Shown here one piece after another: positions 47,702-56,808 of a stretch of DNA of 64,000 bases; the first letter of the stretch is position 1; every line of letters begins with the position of its first letter. Source of the stretch: Calonectria ilicicola. Taxonomy: Eukaryota; Ascomycota; Sordariomycetes; Hypocreales; Nectriaceae. The notes below the pieces were generated by a model that saw only the letters and a list, made by a program, of their open reading frames with translations, made no database searches and was not told the DNA's origin. Position numbers and translations under genes: made by a program. The DNA lies in the NCBI GenBank assembly GCA_020809705.1, contig CP085831.1, positions 496,001-560,000 of the forward strand, written 5' to 3'.

Positions 47702-48783
47702 ATGCAAAAATTTCATGAGCGCTTCGATATGAACATTCGATCACTATCTCGCTTCTCGCCTTGGTGCGCTAACCAAATCTTTCGGGTCGGGACGAGATCT
47801 CTTCGGCACATTGCAACATCGTCGCGCTATCTCCCGCCACATGTCCGTGCCATTCTTGATGTGGAAACACTACGTACGACTTCTTCAAACGTCTTTCTCA
47901 ATCCCGGGTTAAATCGTCTCGCTTGGGTTGGTGTCCATGATGCTTTTGCCAAAGGCACAGCGGATTATATGAGCGAGGTGATGTTGCTGGTTGTTGCACC
48001 ACGCGGCTACTGGCAGTTATCACCAGATGAACCTATGCTTGATGAGGCGCTACTTCGAATTTGGGCAAGACCTGTACGCATACAGTATTTGGAGGAACAT
48101 CAACCACTTCCAGATTACTGTTTGGCCCCAAAATTATTCACTGCTCGCACTATCTACCTACGCGATGATGCAGCTCGCATTGAGGTGGCCCGCCTACAGA
48201 ACCTTTACAGAGATGCGATTAGCAGAGAGAAGTCTTTCTATCGCAAGATCCTTAACCGTATTAAAGAAGTACGGAGCGCAACGACCGGCTTGATGTTTCA
48301 AGCTATTTTTTCTTTCCCTAGGTAGATCCTCAAGGGGATAAAATGACAATGTTTATTTACTGATTTTTATATCAGGAATTTTCAGAACTTTCAGAGGAAA
48401 TGCATATGAAAGTCCACCAAGAGATCCACTCAATTGTCATTGAATTAATCTGCGAGTCCCACGAGTCAATATTAGGTGGTGGATTTACAGGTGGGTTGTT
48501 CTACAAGCAGCGGAAGCCAGATCTTCTCAAAAGATTGCAAGAAAAGATAGGAAGTTGGCACGAGTTAGAATCCAAGCCACGAGAAAGTCTCATAGACATC
48601 CTTTGGTGTGTTCTAACAACTTCACAAACAGATGGTCTCGAGTATCTTGCCTACTTGATAGAAAATTACCTGAGGAATGATCTAGAGGACTTGCAAACTA
48701 TGGAAAACGATGCCGAAGATTTATCCTCTGTAGCTCTGGGTCCACCTCAAGCAGTCGGTGAGATGGCTCAATGCCTGTACTAA
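47702..48783 (+). CDS. Hypothetical protein, possibly with a C-terminal extension lost by a stop codon
   Basis: Exon 1 (47702-48268) and exon 2 (48376-48783) join in phase over an intron with donor GTACGG and acceptor ATCAG, giving 324 residues. The join makes a plausible helix (RIKEEFSELSEEMHMKVHQE). An unspliced alternative would end at 48325. No domain is recognised. After the stop TAA at 48781 the same frame continues for about 100 codons and includes ITEHTKGLPVMKAILDTKDS, similar to the short VMxxLLD repeats seen in some fungal NLR/ankyrin proteins. So the stop may be a recent truncation. Function is unknown. Confidence 0.45.
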
Positions 48784-49070
48784 AAGCAGATGGATATAGT
48801 TGTCTACGATGGGTTATCAACTACAAAAATAAAAAGGGATCAGCTTCTTCTCCCCGCTCTCATTACCATTGCTATCACTGAGCATACAAAAGGCCTGCCC
48901 GTCATGAAGGCAATTCTAGATACGAAAGACTCTCGTATGACTACTCTGAAAGATAAAGGTCCAAGCAGTTTGACTTGCAGGCGCACGCATGCGTTATATC
49001 AGCCATGGCGGGCCCGCAGCGCGGTGCCAGCATTGTTGAGTTGCCAAAGTGAACAGCCTAAACAATCATC

Positions 49071-49160
49071 GGGCGAATGGTTTAGTGGTATAATACTCCC
49101 TTAGCATAATTCGTCTGAAGAAACTTGGGAGTGGTCCAGGGTTCGATTCCCTGTTCGTCC
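49071..49160 (+). tRNA. tRNA-Ala(AGC) with a ~19-nt intron
   Basis: Acceptor strands GGGCGAA and TTCGTCC pair with a G3:U70 wobble, the alanine identity element. The A box is TGGTTTAGTGG, the B box GGTTCGATTCC. The anticodon stem CTCCC/GGGAG closes loop TTAGCAT, so the anticodon is AGC (read as IGC after editing). An intron of about 19 nt lies after position 37. A T7 run at 49193-49199 can end transcription. The gene is a near-identical inverted partner of the one at 51423-51511. Confidence 0.92.
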
Positions 49161-49540
49161 ATCGAAGGTGGTTTGAATCCACTAAAGATCCATTTTTTTG
49201 GCCAATTGCCCAATTTGACCGCGGCTTGTTGTGATGTGGGGATCCTAATCGTTGGGCCTTGTCAAGGTTGACAGGAAATATCAATCGAGATCAAAGACGG
49301 ATGGACAAAATATTTTACAGCGCAGGAATACAGGCTGTTCTGGGCTTTCTCTTTTTTTTTCTACAATGATTGATGTGCTTACTTAGGTGGTGGACGCACA
49401 GGTACCCCTTCTGGGACACACAGTTGTAAAGGAACATGATGAGCAGACAAATGACGACAGCCAAATTGCATTCGGTCCCATTGTAAATTTATATTTCTAT
49501 GGTGTCCGCAAGAGAGCAGGTAGTAAAAATCTCTCCTATT
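49161..49540. other. Intergenic region between tRNA-Ala and the F-box gene
   Basis: 380 bp holding the Pol III terminator and the 3' end region of the F-box gene. No other feature was seen. Confidence 0.45.
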
Positions 49541-51091
49541 CTAATTGAATGCTGCTCCATCTCTGTTTAGTACCCATTTCGCCACCACCTCCCCTTTCCC
49601 CTCAATATTGTCCTTGCAAGCTTTTAGCCACTCCCAAAATTGCTTTATGTCACCAAAGTTTTCTAACCATGCCTGAAAATTATGATCTAAAAGTGAGATT
49701 GATGTTCTTTGTCCTTCGGTGAAAGCGGCCATCGCCTGAGCTGATTTTTCGTAATAACTTGCGAGCAATGCAATGTCATCCTCGCTGAGATCGGATCCTT
49801 TTTTTCGGAAAGTCATGATTCGTTCCGACGCATCTGCCATCTCAGTGTGGTGTTTGTCCCGCGGGGAAGGTCGACATATCCATAAGCCCTGCAATCTGTC
49901 AAAGCCAAACAGGAGCATGTGTGTCTGCCCCATGAGGTCATGCTCGATAACAGTTTTGACCCAGCGATGCAGGGTTTCAACAAACTCTTGTTCACCATGC
50001 GCTTTTACGAAGCATTTGTTGCAACATAAATCGTCCAAAAGTGAGTCAGAAATACGTTGATCATCCCACGTGAAATGGCGATCATGAGTGGTTGGTCGCC
50101 AGTTGCTGTAGATGCCGCCAATACGGAACTCCCGTATTTCTTGCCACTGGGAGCATTGAGGGCAGCGCACCATGTACATTTTCCAGTACTCGCCACACGT
50201 GCGTTCGGAATAGTTACGGAATACAATGGGGTCAAATGACGGTCGCTTGACGCCCAGGGCCTTGGAGAAGCCAGGGAAATACCTGTCCAAAGGGCACCCA
50301 AAAAGAAGCATCCGACTGAGAACGATGGGGACACGAGCTGTGCCTGCTTTTTTCACCCCGCCCAATCGAAATGCTTCCGGTTTGAGCTGGCCTCGCCGGT
50401 ATTGGCATTCGTTGCACTTGCGAAGCCGTCGACCATAACCGCAGTACTTTTGTTCGTAGAGGAGGGCAAACCGATCCAGTGTCTTGAGCTTTTGGTACGA
50501 GTTCAATTGTTGAAACTCGGCATATGTCATATCATGCAATTCTTCCATGGCTTCCATGTGCAGAGGCAAGGATAGGCCTTCGGGTGGATCGAAAGGGCAT
50601 GTGATGGCTGTGTGGTAGAGTCGACGGTGGGGGCTTGGGATACCATTTCTGCTCACCACAGCCTGGTGATGGTTGCCCCGGTGCTTCCTTGAAGCAGAGG
50701 GCTCCCAGCTGGTTACCATGTCGGCAGCCGGCCATTCTGGTGGAGGCTTCCTATATGCAAGCCCAAGGATGGAGTGGTTGTCAAAATGATGATGGGGCAG
50801 CAGACGCAAGCAGTCAGTGCAAGCCCAACGCATGTGCTGCCATGATGGGTGCGACGTCTCCGGGGTCAGGGTGCCAGTCCTGGAAACATAGACAAGGGCG
50901 GTTCCACCATACTCAGTTATACTTTCAATCGCCAAAAGGCGTTCTGCAAAGTGTTTTTTGCTTGGCCGGATGGTTTGGCGAAAATGCGAACTGGTCTGGC
51001 TGAGTGAGATCAGCGTAGTGGGGTCGACATGGCGGATAATGTCGTGTTGGATCTCAGCAGGCAGCGTATCAAGGCCCGTTCTTGTTTCCAT
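49541..51091 (-). CDS. F-box protein
   Basis: An intronless ORF of 516 residues. The N-terminus has the F-box consensus LDTLPAEIQHDIIRHVDPTTLISLSQTS (residues 8-35) that binds Skp1 in SCF ubiquitin ligases. The rest has several Cys pairs that could bind zinc: CTDCLRLLPHHHF, CNECQYRRGQ, CPQCSQWQEIREFRIGG and CCNKCFVK. No LRR or WD40 repeats are visible. The substrate is unknown. It sits between two inverted tRNA-Ala genes and inside a region rich in HET, kinase and NLR genes. Confidence 0.88.
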   Translation of the reverse strand: METRTGLDTLPAEIQHDIIRHVDPTTLISLSQTSSHFRQTIRPSKKHFAERLLAIESITEYGGTALVYVSRTGTLTPETSHPSWQHMRWACTDCLRLLPHHHFDNHSILGLAYRKPPPEWPAADMVTSWEPSASRKHRGNHHQAVVSRNGIPSPHRRLYHTAITCPFDPPEGLSLPLHMEAMEELHDMTYAEFQQLNSYQKLKTLDRFALLYEQKYCGYGRRLRKCNECQYRRGQLKPEAFRLGGVKKAGTARVPIVLSRMLLFGCPLDRYFPGFSKALGVKRPSFDPIVFRNYSERTCGEYWKMYMVRCPQCSQWQEIREFRIGGIYSNWRPTTHDRHFTWDDQRISDSLLDDLCCNKCFVKAHGEQEFVETLHRWVKTVIEHDLMGQTHMLLFGFDRLQGLWICRPSPRDKHHTEMADASERIMTFRKKGSDLSEDDIALLASYYEKSAQAMAAFTEGQRTSISLLDHNFQAWLENFGDIKQFWEWLKACKDNIEGKGEVVAKWVLNRDGAAFN

Positions 51092-51422
51092 CTCTGAGTC
51101 GAGCGTGTCAGACTCTCAGAGATGGACTTGGAAAAGTCGGTATGAACCTTAAAAGAGACCTTGAAAATGGCAGACAGCTGCAACGACAAAGTGCCTTTTG
51201 AAGCTGACCGTTCCACATTGCGGGGGGGCGAGACGACGGACAGCACATCAAGCACCGCCACTTGTCATAGCCACAGGCCAAAGCGCAGTGCCAGCCAGCG
51301 CAAACGAGTAAACGAGTAGCGAGTCGCAAAATAAGACACACCAGCCGCAGAACAGAAATATCAGTGCGCTGCACGCGAAATTGGCAAAAAAAGGAAAGCT
51401 AGTGGGGTCAAACTACCTCAAT
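51092..51422. other. F-box gene promoter region and terminator of the minus-strand tRNA-Ala
   Basis: 331 bp. The A7 run at 51386-51392 reads as T7 on the minus strand and can end Pol III transcription of the tRNA. No other element was seen. Confidence 0.45.
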
Positions 51423-51511
51423 GGACGAACAGGGAATCGAACCCTGGACCACTCCCAAGTTATTCAGACGAATTATGCTAAGGGAGTATTATACCACTAA
51501 ACCATTCGCCC
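51423..51511 (-). tRNA. tRNA-Ala(AGC), second copy, inverted
   Basis: On the minus strand it has the same acceptor, A box, anticodon arm (loop TTAGCAT), T arm and G3:U70 pair as the gene at 49071-49160. It differs mainly inside the intron, which is about 1 nt shorter. Confidence 0.92.
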
Positions 51512-52189
51512 GATTTGATTGGTTGCGACAGCGAAAGCACCACCCATGTGGCGCGTGGTGCATGAGACCATGTCTTGCACTGCACGGCGACAAGAAAACA
51601 CAGAGTCGAGGTAAAGTCCTCTGCTATATGGCTCGTCTAGTTACCCCTCGACCGGGCGTCGGTTGTGTTTCGACTCACTCAAGATGCAATTGAAGAGGAG
51701 CGTTTTAAATGTGATTGGAATATTTCCGCACACCCCCACGCTGGATGGTGGAAAATACAGAATCTTTCTCATCACAGCTTACCCTAAACATGAAGAGAAA
51801 AGACTAAAAAAGAGTAGCATAGCTAGTACGTCACCATCAGCAGATGAATGGCAGAAGTAGAAAAGTTTCGGGTCTAATTTTGATGAAATATTTGCCTGGT
51901 TTTGCAGTAGAATTTCCATATTTTACAATGGTATGGTTCAATCCATCATTTAAGAGTGTGAGCCGTGTTGGATTTGCATGACACATTCATGTCAAATCTT
52001 TCAAAACTCTGTCCGTGCGCCATGACATAATCATCATGTGGAGGAAAATATCGATCAGTGCAGAACTGACTTTACAAACAAATAGAAAATAATGTTTAAT
52101 CTCGGCCCAAGGCACATTCGAGGCAACTTGCAGTTGGCATTGCATGCATGGCCTACTGAGGAAAGATTAGGTCATGTTGAAATATCGAA
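51512..52189. other. Intergenic region, no gene recognised
   Basis: 678 bp between the inverted tRNA-Ala and the second tRNA-Gly gene. Short ORFs only. Confidence 0.45.
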
Positions 52190-52270
52190 GCGTGATTGGT
52201 TTAGTGGTAAAATTCTCCGTTGCCATCCGAGCAACGTCGGGGAGCCCTGGGTTCGATTCCCAGATCACGC
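52190..52270 (+). tRNA. tRNA-Gly(GCC) with an 11-nt intron, second copy
   Basis: Identical to 36173-36253 except for one base inside the intron (TCTGAG against TCCGAG). All stems pair as in that gene. A T6 run at 52283-52288 is the likely terminator. Confidence 0.92.
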
Positions 52271-53200
52271 ATAGGTCCTTCCTTTTTTGTGTATTTTTCC
52301 TAATTGCTTTTAGTGTCTGAGAGCACTCACCCACCACCTGGAGTCCTTCTCCAGCATTGGCTTAAAGCTCTTATTCAGTATGTTTGATATTTGAACATGT
52401 ATTAAAAAATTTAAATAAAAGTATATAAAATTATATTTATATTTATAGAAATATGTAATCTTAATTTTACAATTTCTTTTTAAAGTAATGTTCAAACTAG
52501 CTTATTTTCAAGTGAAAAGCCCATTTTGCTAAAAGGCGATGTGTACTCACTCACTCATTGCTGTATTGGTTCGTTCCACCGTTCCCGCACTACCTACCCT
52601 GGGTGCGCGAGCCATGCTATCAAGAAATGCCACTTAGGCATCAAAATGTAAACTAAAAATGGAAACACGTTATTTTATTAACCAGTCCGCTGTTGAAATG
52701 GGATTTACTCATATTCCTCACTGTCTACTTCTTCTTCTCCCTCACAAAGTCGTTTTTTCTCCATCCCTAGTGATGCCTTGATTAGAGGTTTGCGTTGAAA
52801 CGATAGTGTATTGAGATGCGTAATGACAACAACCAGAGCCGATTTGTGCTGGGGTTGGAAGAAGAAAGTGACGATAGATTAGAAACCCCATTTTATCCAT
52901 CGTACGAAGGTTTGTTTTCGTAATGGTCTAGATTGCCTTTTGCTTACAGGGAAAGCCATTCTTCTACTCGGGTCTCAATAAGGTTAATGGAAAAGGTCTA
53001 CCAAAGTCATTGAAAACCCTTGCCTTAAGGTTTTATCTGTTAAAGTATTGTACGGTTAGTTATTGTTGACTGTGACAATAAGATGAGATATTGTTCAACC
53101 AAACTATGCACAGCCCCATTGTGACTGTGTGAGCCTTACCCCGCCCCAAGTCCAACCCCCCACTTCTATGTATGCCTCCTCTCTTCTTCATATATATACG
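52271..53200. other. Intergenic region with AT-rich block
   Basis: 0.9 kb between the tRNA-Gly gene and the next gene. An AT-rich stretch covers about 52385-52490. A TATATATA run at 53190-53197 is a likely TATA box for the next gene. No other feature is seen. Confidence 0.45.
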
Positions 53201-53758
53201 ATGCGTTCTCTGGCATTCCGAGCTTTAACAAAACAACTCATCCCTGTTTCTCGCTGCATCTCGTTCGATATGGCTTCTAGTCATTCAGGTCATGTCATCT
53301 ACGCACCCTCCGAGGAGCCCAGCCGTGGAGTAAAGTCTGTGTTTCTTGCAGGCACCACCAGCAAAGTGGATTCTAGCGACTGGCGCGAAACGCTATCTTC
53401 CTCGCTTTCTACATTCCCCATCACATTTTACAACCCGTACCGCGCCGACTGGGACAGCACATGGCGCGAGGACGTGGACTTTGCACCATACCGCGAACAG
53501 ACATTGTGGGAGCTGGATAAGCAAGAAAAGGCGGATCTTGTGATTGTCTACTTCCACCCGGCGACACAAGCACCCGTCAGTCTTCTCGAGTTCGGACTGT
53601 CTGCGAAAACACCAGGAAAAACAATCGCCGTCTGTCCTGAAGGATACTGGAAGAGGGGAAATGTGCAGATTGTTTGTCAAAAGTATGACATTGAATGTTT
53701 GGATCACATTGACCAGTTGGGAGAGGCCATTGTAAAGAAGTTGTCGCTTGGTTCATGA
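53201..53758 (+). CDS. Nucleoside 2-deoxyribosyltransferase-like protein
   Basis: An intronless ORF of 185 residues from this start. Blocks VKSVFLAGTTS, FYNPYRADWDSTWR, YREQTLWELDKQEKADLVIV, SLLEFGLSA and TIAVCPEGYWKRGNVQIVCQ are typical of the PF15891 nucleoside deoxyribosyltransferase-like family. The glutamate in LLEFGL is the expected nucleophile. The family cleaves or transfers N-glycosidic bonds of nucleosides. Start choice is uncertain: MRSLAFRALTKQLIPVSRC looks like a mitochondrial targeting peptide, but the TATA-like run lies only 3-10 bp upstream, which would favour the later ATG at 53270 (MASSHSGHVIYAP). Confidence 0.85.
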   Translation: MRSLAFRALTKQLIPVSRCISFDMASSHSGHVIYAPSEEPSRGVKSVFLAGTTSKVDSSDWRETLSSSLSTFPITFYNPYRADWDSTWREDVDFAPYREQTLWELDKQEKADLVIVYFHPATQAPVSLLEFGLSAKTPGKTIAVCPEGYWKRGNVQIVCQKYDIECLDHIDQLGEAIVKKLSLGS

Positions 53759-54208
53759 TTCTGCGCAATCAGTCTGCTGTATGCGCTCCTTCATTCAGCC
53801 GGGTGACACGTAAAAAAGAAACCTCATATATTGGGAGATGAAAAAAAAATATTGATAATCTCATTTATTATAAAATAAAATTATTTACTTTAGTATTTTC
53901 CTAGCATAACTGTGGCTAAATAGCTTCTTGCGTATGCATCTATCGTTCGAGTGCGGGTTACGGCGATCCACAATCATCATTACCAAGTGTGTGTGTGTGT
54001 GGCCTAAATTTCAAGGCTAGAAACCGAGTTGTCATGGATGCGGGGTTTGACAGTGGGCGTGGAAATTTTGTGGTTATCCCGACGGCGTAATACGTACTAC
54101 CTTGTATCCTTGGCCTGGATTCTGTTCTCTCGATTCAGCAATAATTTTTTATTTCTTATTCATGTTGGATGTGTGAGATATATCTCATCATCCCCTCTAC
54201 TCTCTCAA
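53759..54208. other. Intergenic region with AT-rich block and GT microsatellite
   Basis: 450 bp. It has an AT-rich block at 53845-53895 and a (GT)7 run at 53987-54000. It is the likely promoter of the following gene. Confidence 0.5.
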
Positions 54209-56122
54209 ATGGCCACCATCAACGCCCTTTCCTTACCCTACAGAAAGAGATTGCGGAGCCCCGAAAAAGACGGTGAGGCACCAGATGCAGATGCCTCTAA
54301 GCGACGAAAATGGTCCCATATTCATGATGAAACGCTGGAAACTCAGACTAATGAGGTTGAGCGATATATACAACAGAAACTCAGGATCGGGATCGGACTC
54401 GATGTGGGGAGGATTCAAGCGGGAATCCTAGAGAAGTCAACTGGCGTCATTCTTTGGGCTGCTCTAGTAATTCCCATCCTCAATGAAGAATTTAGACGTT
54501 GGAATATTGCCGCTGTTGAGCTCAAGTTGAAGGAGTTGCCCTCCGAGCTACCCGATCTACTCGTGTACATTCTGAAACTACACAACGACACTGCAGATAG
54601 GTTTCTTCTTTGCATGCAGTGGCTGCTCTACACAAAAAGACTTCTCCATGTCAACGAGTTCTACCTTGCGATTACGTCAGGCCTCAACGCTCCACACACC
54701 CCGTTGGCTTGGGATCCTCAGAACTATACTGCGCACTACCTTCAAAAATTTGTTTCCGAAATATCTCATGGTCTGGCCAAAGTTAGCCAAAGTCAGAAAG
54801 TCGTCCTGGTGCATGAGTCAATACGGGATTTTCTCATCAGCAGAGGGGGGTCTCGCTTGCTGTGGCCGGACATTGAAGACTTCCGAAGCCATGCTCACAA
54901 CAGCCTCAAAGAATGTTGTTCCAAATACATGAATGTTCAGGTTGCAGACACGAAACTTCTTCCGTCTAAGAAAGCAGAATTCGAATCACATACAATATCA
55001 TGGGTACGCCAGGATGCCGTAGAAGAGCTTCCATTCCTCACATATGCATATGAAAATGTGCTCTACCATGCCGATGCCGCTGCTCGCAAGATACCACAAG
55101 GCGACTTCCTGGCCGGCTTTGACCTTCAAACATGGATTAAAGCACATAACCTGCTCGAGAAAGACGAAAACTGCCATTACACATCGGAAGCCAGCATTCT
55201 CTACATTTTGGCAGAACAAAACTACGCTGAGCTGGTTCGAATCGTACTTGAATCTGATCGACGGTTCAATTTTCAAGGGGAGCGACACAAGTATCCTTTA
55301 TTTGCTGCTCTCGCCCACGGCCATAGAGGCATAGTGAGAGAGCTGCTAAGACAGCCAGTGTCGGTTCCAGAGATTACTGACATTTATATGCGTCTTCCAT
55401 ACAATAAAAACTTTGTAAGCTTTGTTGCTCCAGATGACCTAAATCCTCTGCAATGGTCTATGCAACAAAACCTCACGTCATTAACCAGGCTGCTAATCGC
55501 CTGTGGGGAATTTGACGACAAATTACTCGATCATTTCGACCAGCCGCTGATTGTTCGTGCTGCAATGCAAGGCCACGAAGATATTGTCAAGATGATGATA
55601 GAAACCAAAAACATCGATGTCAACACAAGAGATAAGCAAGGGAGCACGCCTCTATTGCAGGCCACCATTCACAGGCACGAGGGAATTGCTAAATATTTAC
55701 TATCACGACCGGGGATCGATGTAAACACACAAGACAATGCAAAATATTCACCTCTACTCTGGGCCGCAATCAATGGACATGAATCTATATTGGAACTTTT
55801 GTTGGCGGTACCAGGTATTGACGTCAACATCTCGAATCACACGGACGAGACGCCTTTGATGTGGGCTGCCCAGCTTCAACATGTGGGCCTGTTGAATCGA
55901 CTCTTGGCTGCTGGAAATGTGGATGTGAACCGACAGGACAAGTCTGGACGCACGGCCCTATCGCGAGCTATCGAGTATGGGCGGGTGTATGCGGTCAAGG
56001 TTCTTATAGCAGTTCCGGGAATCGACACCAAGACCCGGGATAGACTTGGACTTTCACCACTTTTTGAGGCTCTTAGACGAGGGAATCATGCTATCGCGGA
56101 TTTGATCGGCCACATCATATAG
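54209..56122 (+). CDS. NLR-derived ankyrin protein lacking the NACHT NTPase
   Basis: An intronless protein of 637 residues from the ATG at 54209 (an earlier in-frame ATG at 54029 lies in sequence of UTR character). Residues 1-35 are basic and charged (YRKRLRSPEKDGE, SKRRKW), like a nuclear localisation signal. Then, without any P-loop or Walker B, comes the post-NACHT winged-helix segment: VERYIQQKLRIG, STGVILWAALVIPILNEEFR, KELPSELPDLLVYILKLHND, RFLLCMQWLLYTKRLLHVNEFYLAI, and VVLVHESIRDFLIS. The C-terminal part has about eight ankyrin repeats with the xPGIDVNxxDxxxxTPLLxA form. The family normally has a NACHT domain just before this segment. The protein may act as a regulator or decoy of an NLR, or be a remnant. 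Confidence 0.82.
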   Translation: MATINALSLPYRKRLRSPEKDGEAPDADASKRRKWSHIHDETLETQTNEVERYIQQKLRIGIGLDVGRIQAGILEKSTGVILWAALVIPILNEEFRRWNIAAVELKLKELPSELPDLLVYILKLHNDTADRFLLCMQWLLYTKRLLHVNEFYLAITSGLNAPHTPLAWDPQNYTAHYLQKFVSEISHGLAKVSQSQKVVLVHESIRDFLISRGGSRLLWPDIEDFRSHAHNSLKECCSKYMNVQVADTKLLPSKKAEFESHTISWVRQDAVEELPFLTYAYENVLYHADAAARKIPQGDFLAGFDLQTWIKAHNLLEKDENCHYTSEASILYILAEQNYAELVRIVLESDRRFNFQGERHKYPLFAALAHGHRGIVRELLRQPVSVPEITDIYMRLPYNKNFVSFVAPDDLNPLQWSMQQNLTSLTRLLIACGEFDDKLLDHFDQPLIVRAAMQGHEDIVKMMIETKNIDVNTRDKQGSTPLLQATIHRHEGIAKYLLSRPGIDVNTQDNAKYSPLLWAAINGHESILELLLAVPGIDVNISNHTDETPLMWAAQLQHVGLLNRLLAAGNVDVNRQDKSGRTALSRAIEYGRVYAVKVLIAVPGIDTKTRDRLGLSPLFEALRRGNHAIADLIGHII

Positions 56123-56283
56123 AAACGAATGTGGTGGACTAGAGCGATGGTTTTTTTAAGAACCTTAGAACTAGATGCACTAGAGGTAGCGAATAGAGGG
56201 GTGATATGATCTATAAAATTTGTGAATAAATTTTCAATTTGCGAGTTGAACCTAGTACTGATGTTTTGGAAAACTTATAACTC

Positions 56284-56808
56284 CTACTGCTGGGGCTTCA
56301 AAATGTGCTCAGTAGCAAATGGCATGGCATAATCTCTCTTGCCCAATGGCACCCCCTCCTTTCTTAGGATGGCATAAGCGGTCGTGAGGTGGAAGTTGAT
56401 GTTGGGAATCGCTGCTCCCATGGCAAACGCCTTTCCAGTAATATCCATGGTTCCTGCAGACGGCAAATCTGTAGGCGCGACCTCCTCTCCATGCTTGTTG
56501 ACAGTATCCTTATCGGCCTGCGCAAGAGCCTCCTGAACATTTGCAATGCGTGCGTGCATCTCCGCGTATGAAGTGAGGTCGTCTTGATACTGAATGGCAT
56601 CTCGCCCAGAAAGTCTTGCAAGAACCAGCTCTGAAAACCTTGTGGCTGCATGAATCTGGAAAGTCAAGGGTTTCATGTCGTCGTACAGCTTGGCTTGGAG
56701 TAAATTGGCCGCGTCGGGGTGCTCCTCTGCTTTGATGAGGATGTTGTCGAGGGTCGTGAGGGCAATCCTGGCCTCGACAATCGTGGCATCGTACAAAGTG
56801 AACACCAT
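56284..56808 (-). CDS. DUF1993 domain protein
   Basis: An intronless ORF of 174 residues (start MVFTLYDATIVEARIALTTL). Helical blocks LDNILIKAEEHPDAANLLQAKLYDDMKPLTFQIH and the C-terminal INFHLTTAYAILRKEGVPLGKRDYA are those of the DUF1993 family (PF09351), a DinB-like four-helix fold of unknown function found in bacteria and fungi. The longer ORF start at 57036 is rejected, as the domain starts at the chosen Met. Confidence 0.85.
   Translation of the reverse strand: MVFTLYDATIVEARIALTTLDNILIKAEEHPDAANLLQAKLYDDMKPLTFQIHAATRFSELVLARLSGRDAIQYQDDLTSYAEMHARIANVQEALAQADKDTVNKHGEEVAPTDLPSAGTMDITGKAFAMGAAIPNINFHLTTAYAILRKEGVPLGKRDYAMPFATEHILKPQQ

Noticed and set aside
49541..51091. Inverted tRNA-Ala pair as terminal inverted repeats of a transposon
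   Set aside because: The similarity ends at the tRNA borders, the enclosed gene is an F-box gene and no transposase is present.
53987..54000. (GT)7 run as a functional element
   Set aside because: A short microsatellite with no further support.
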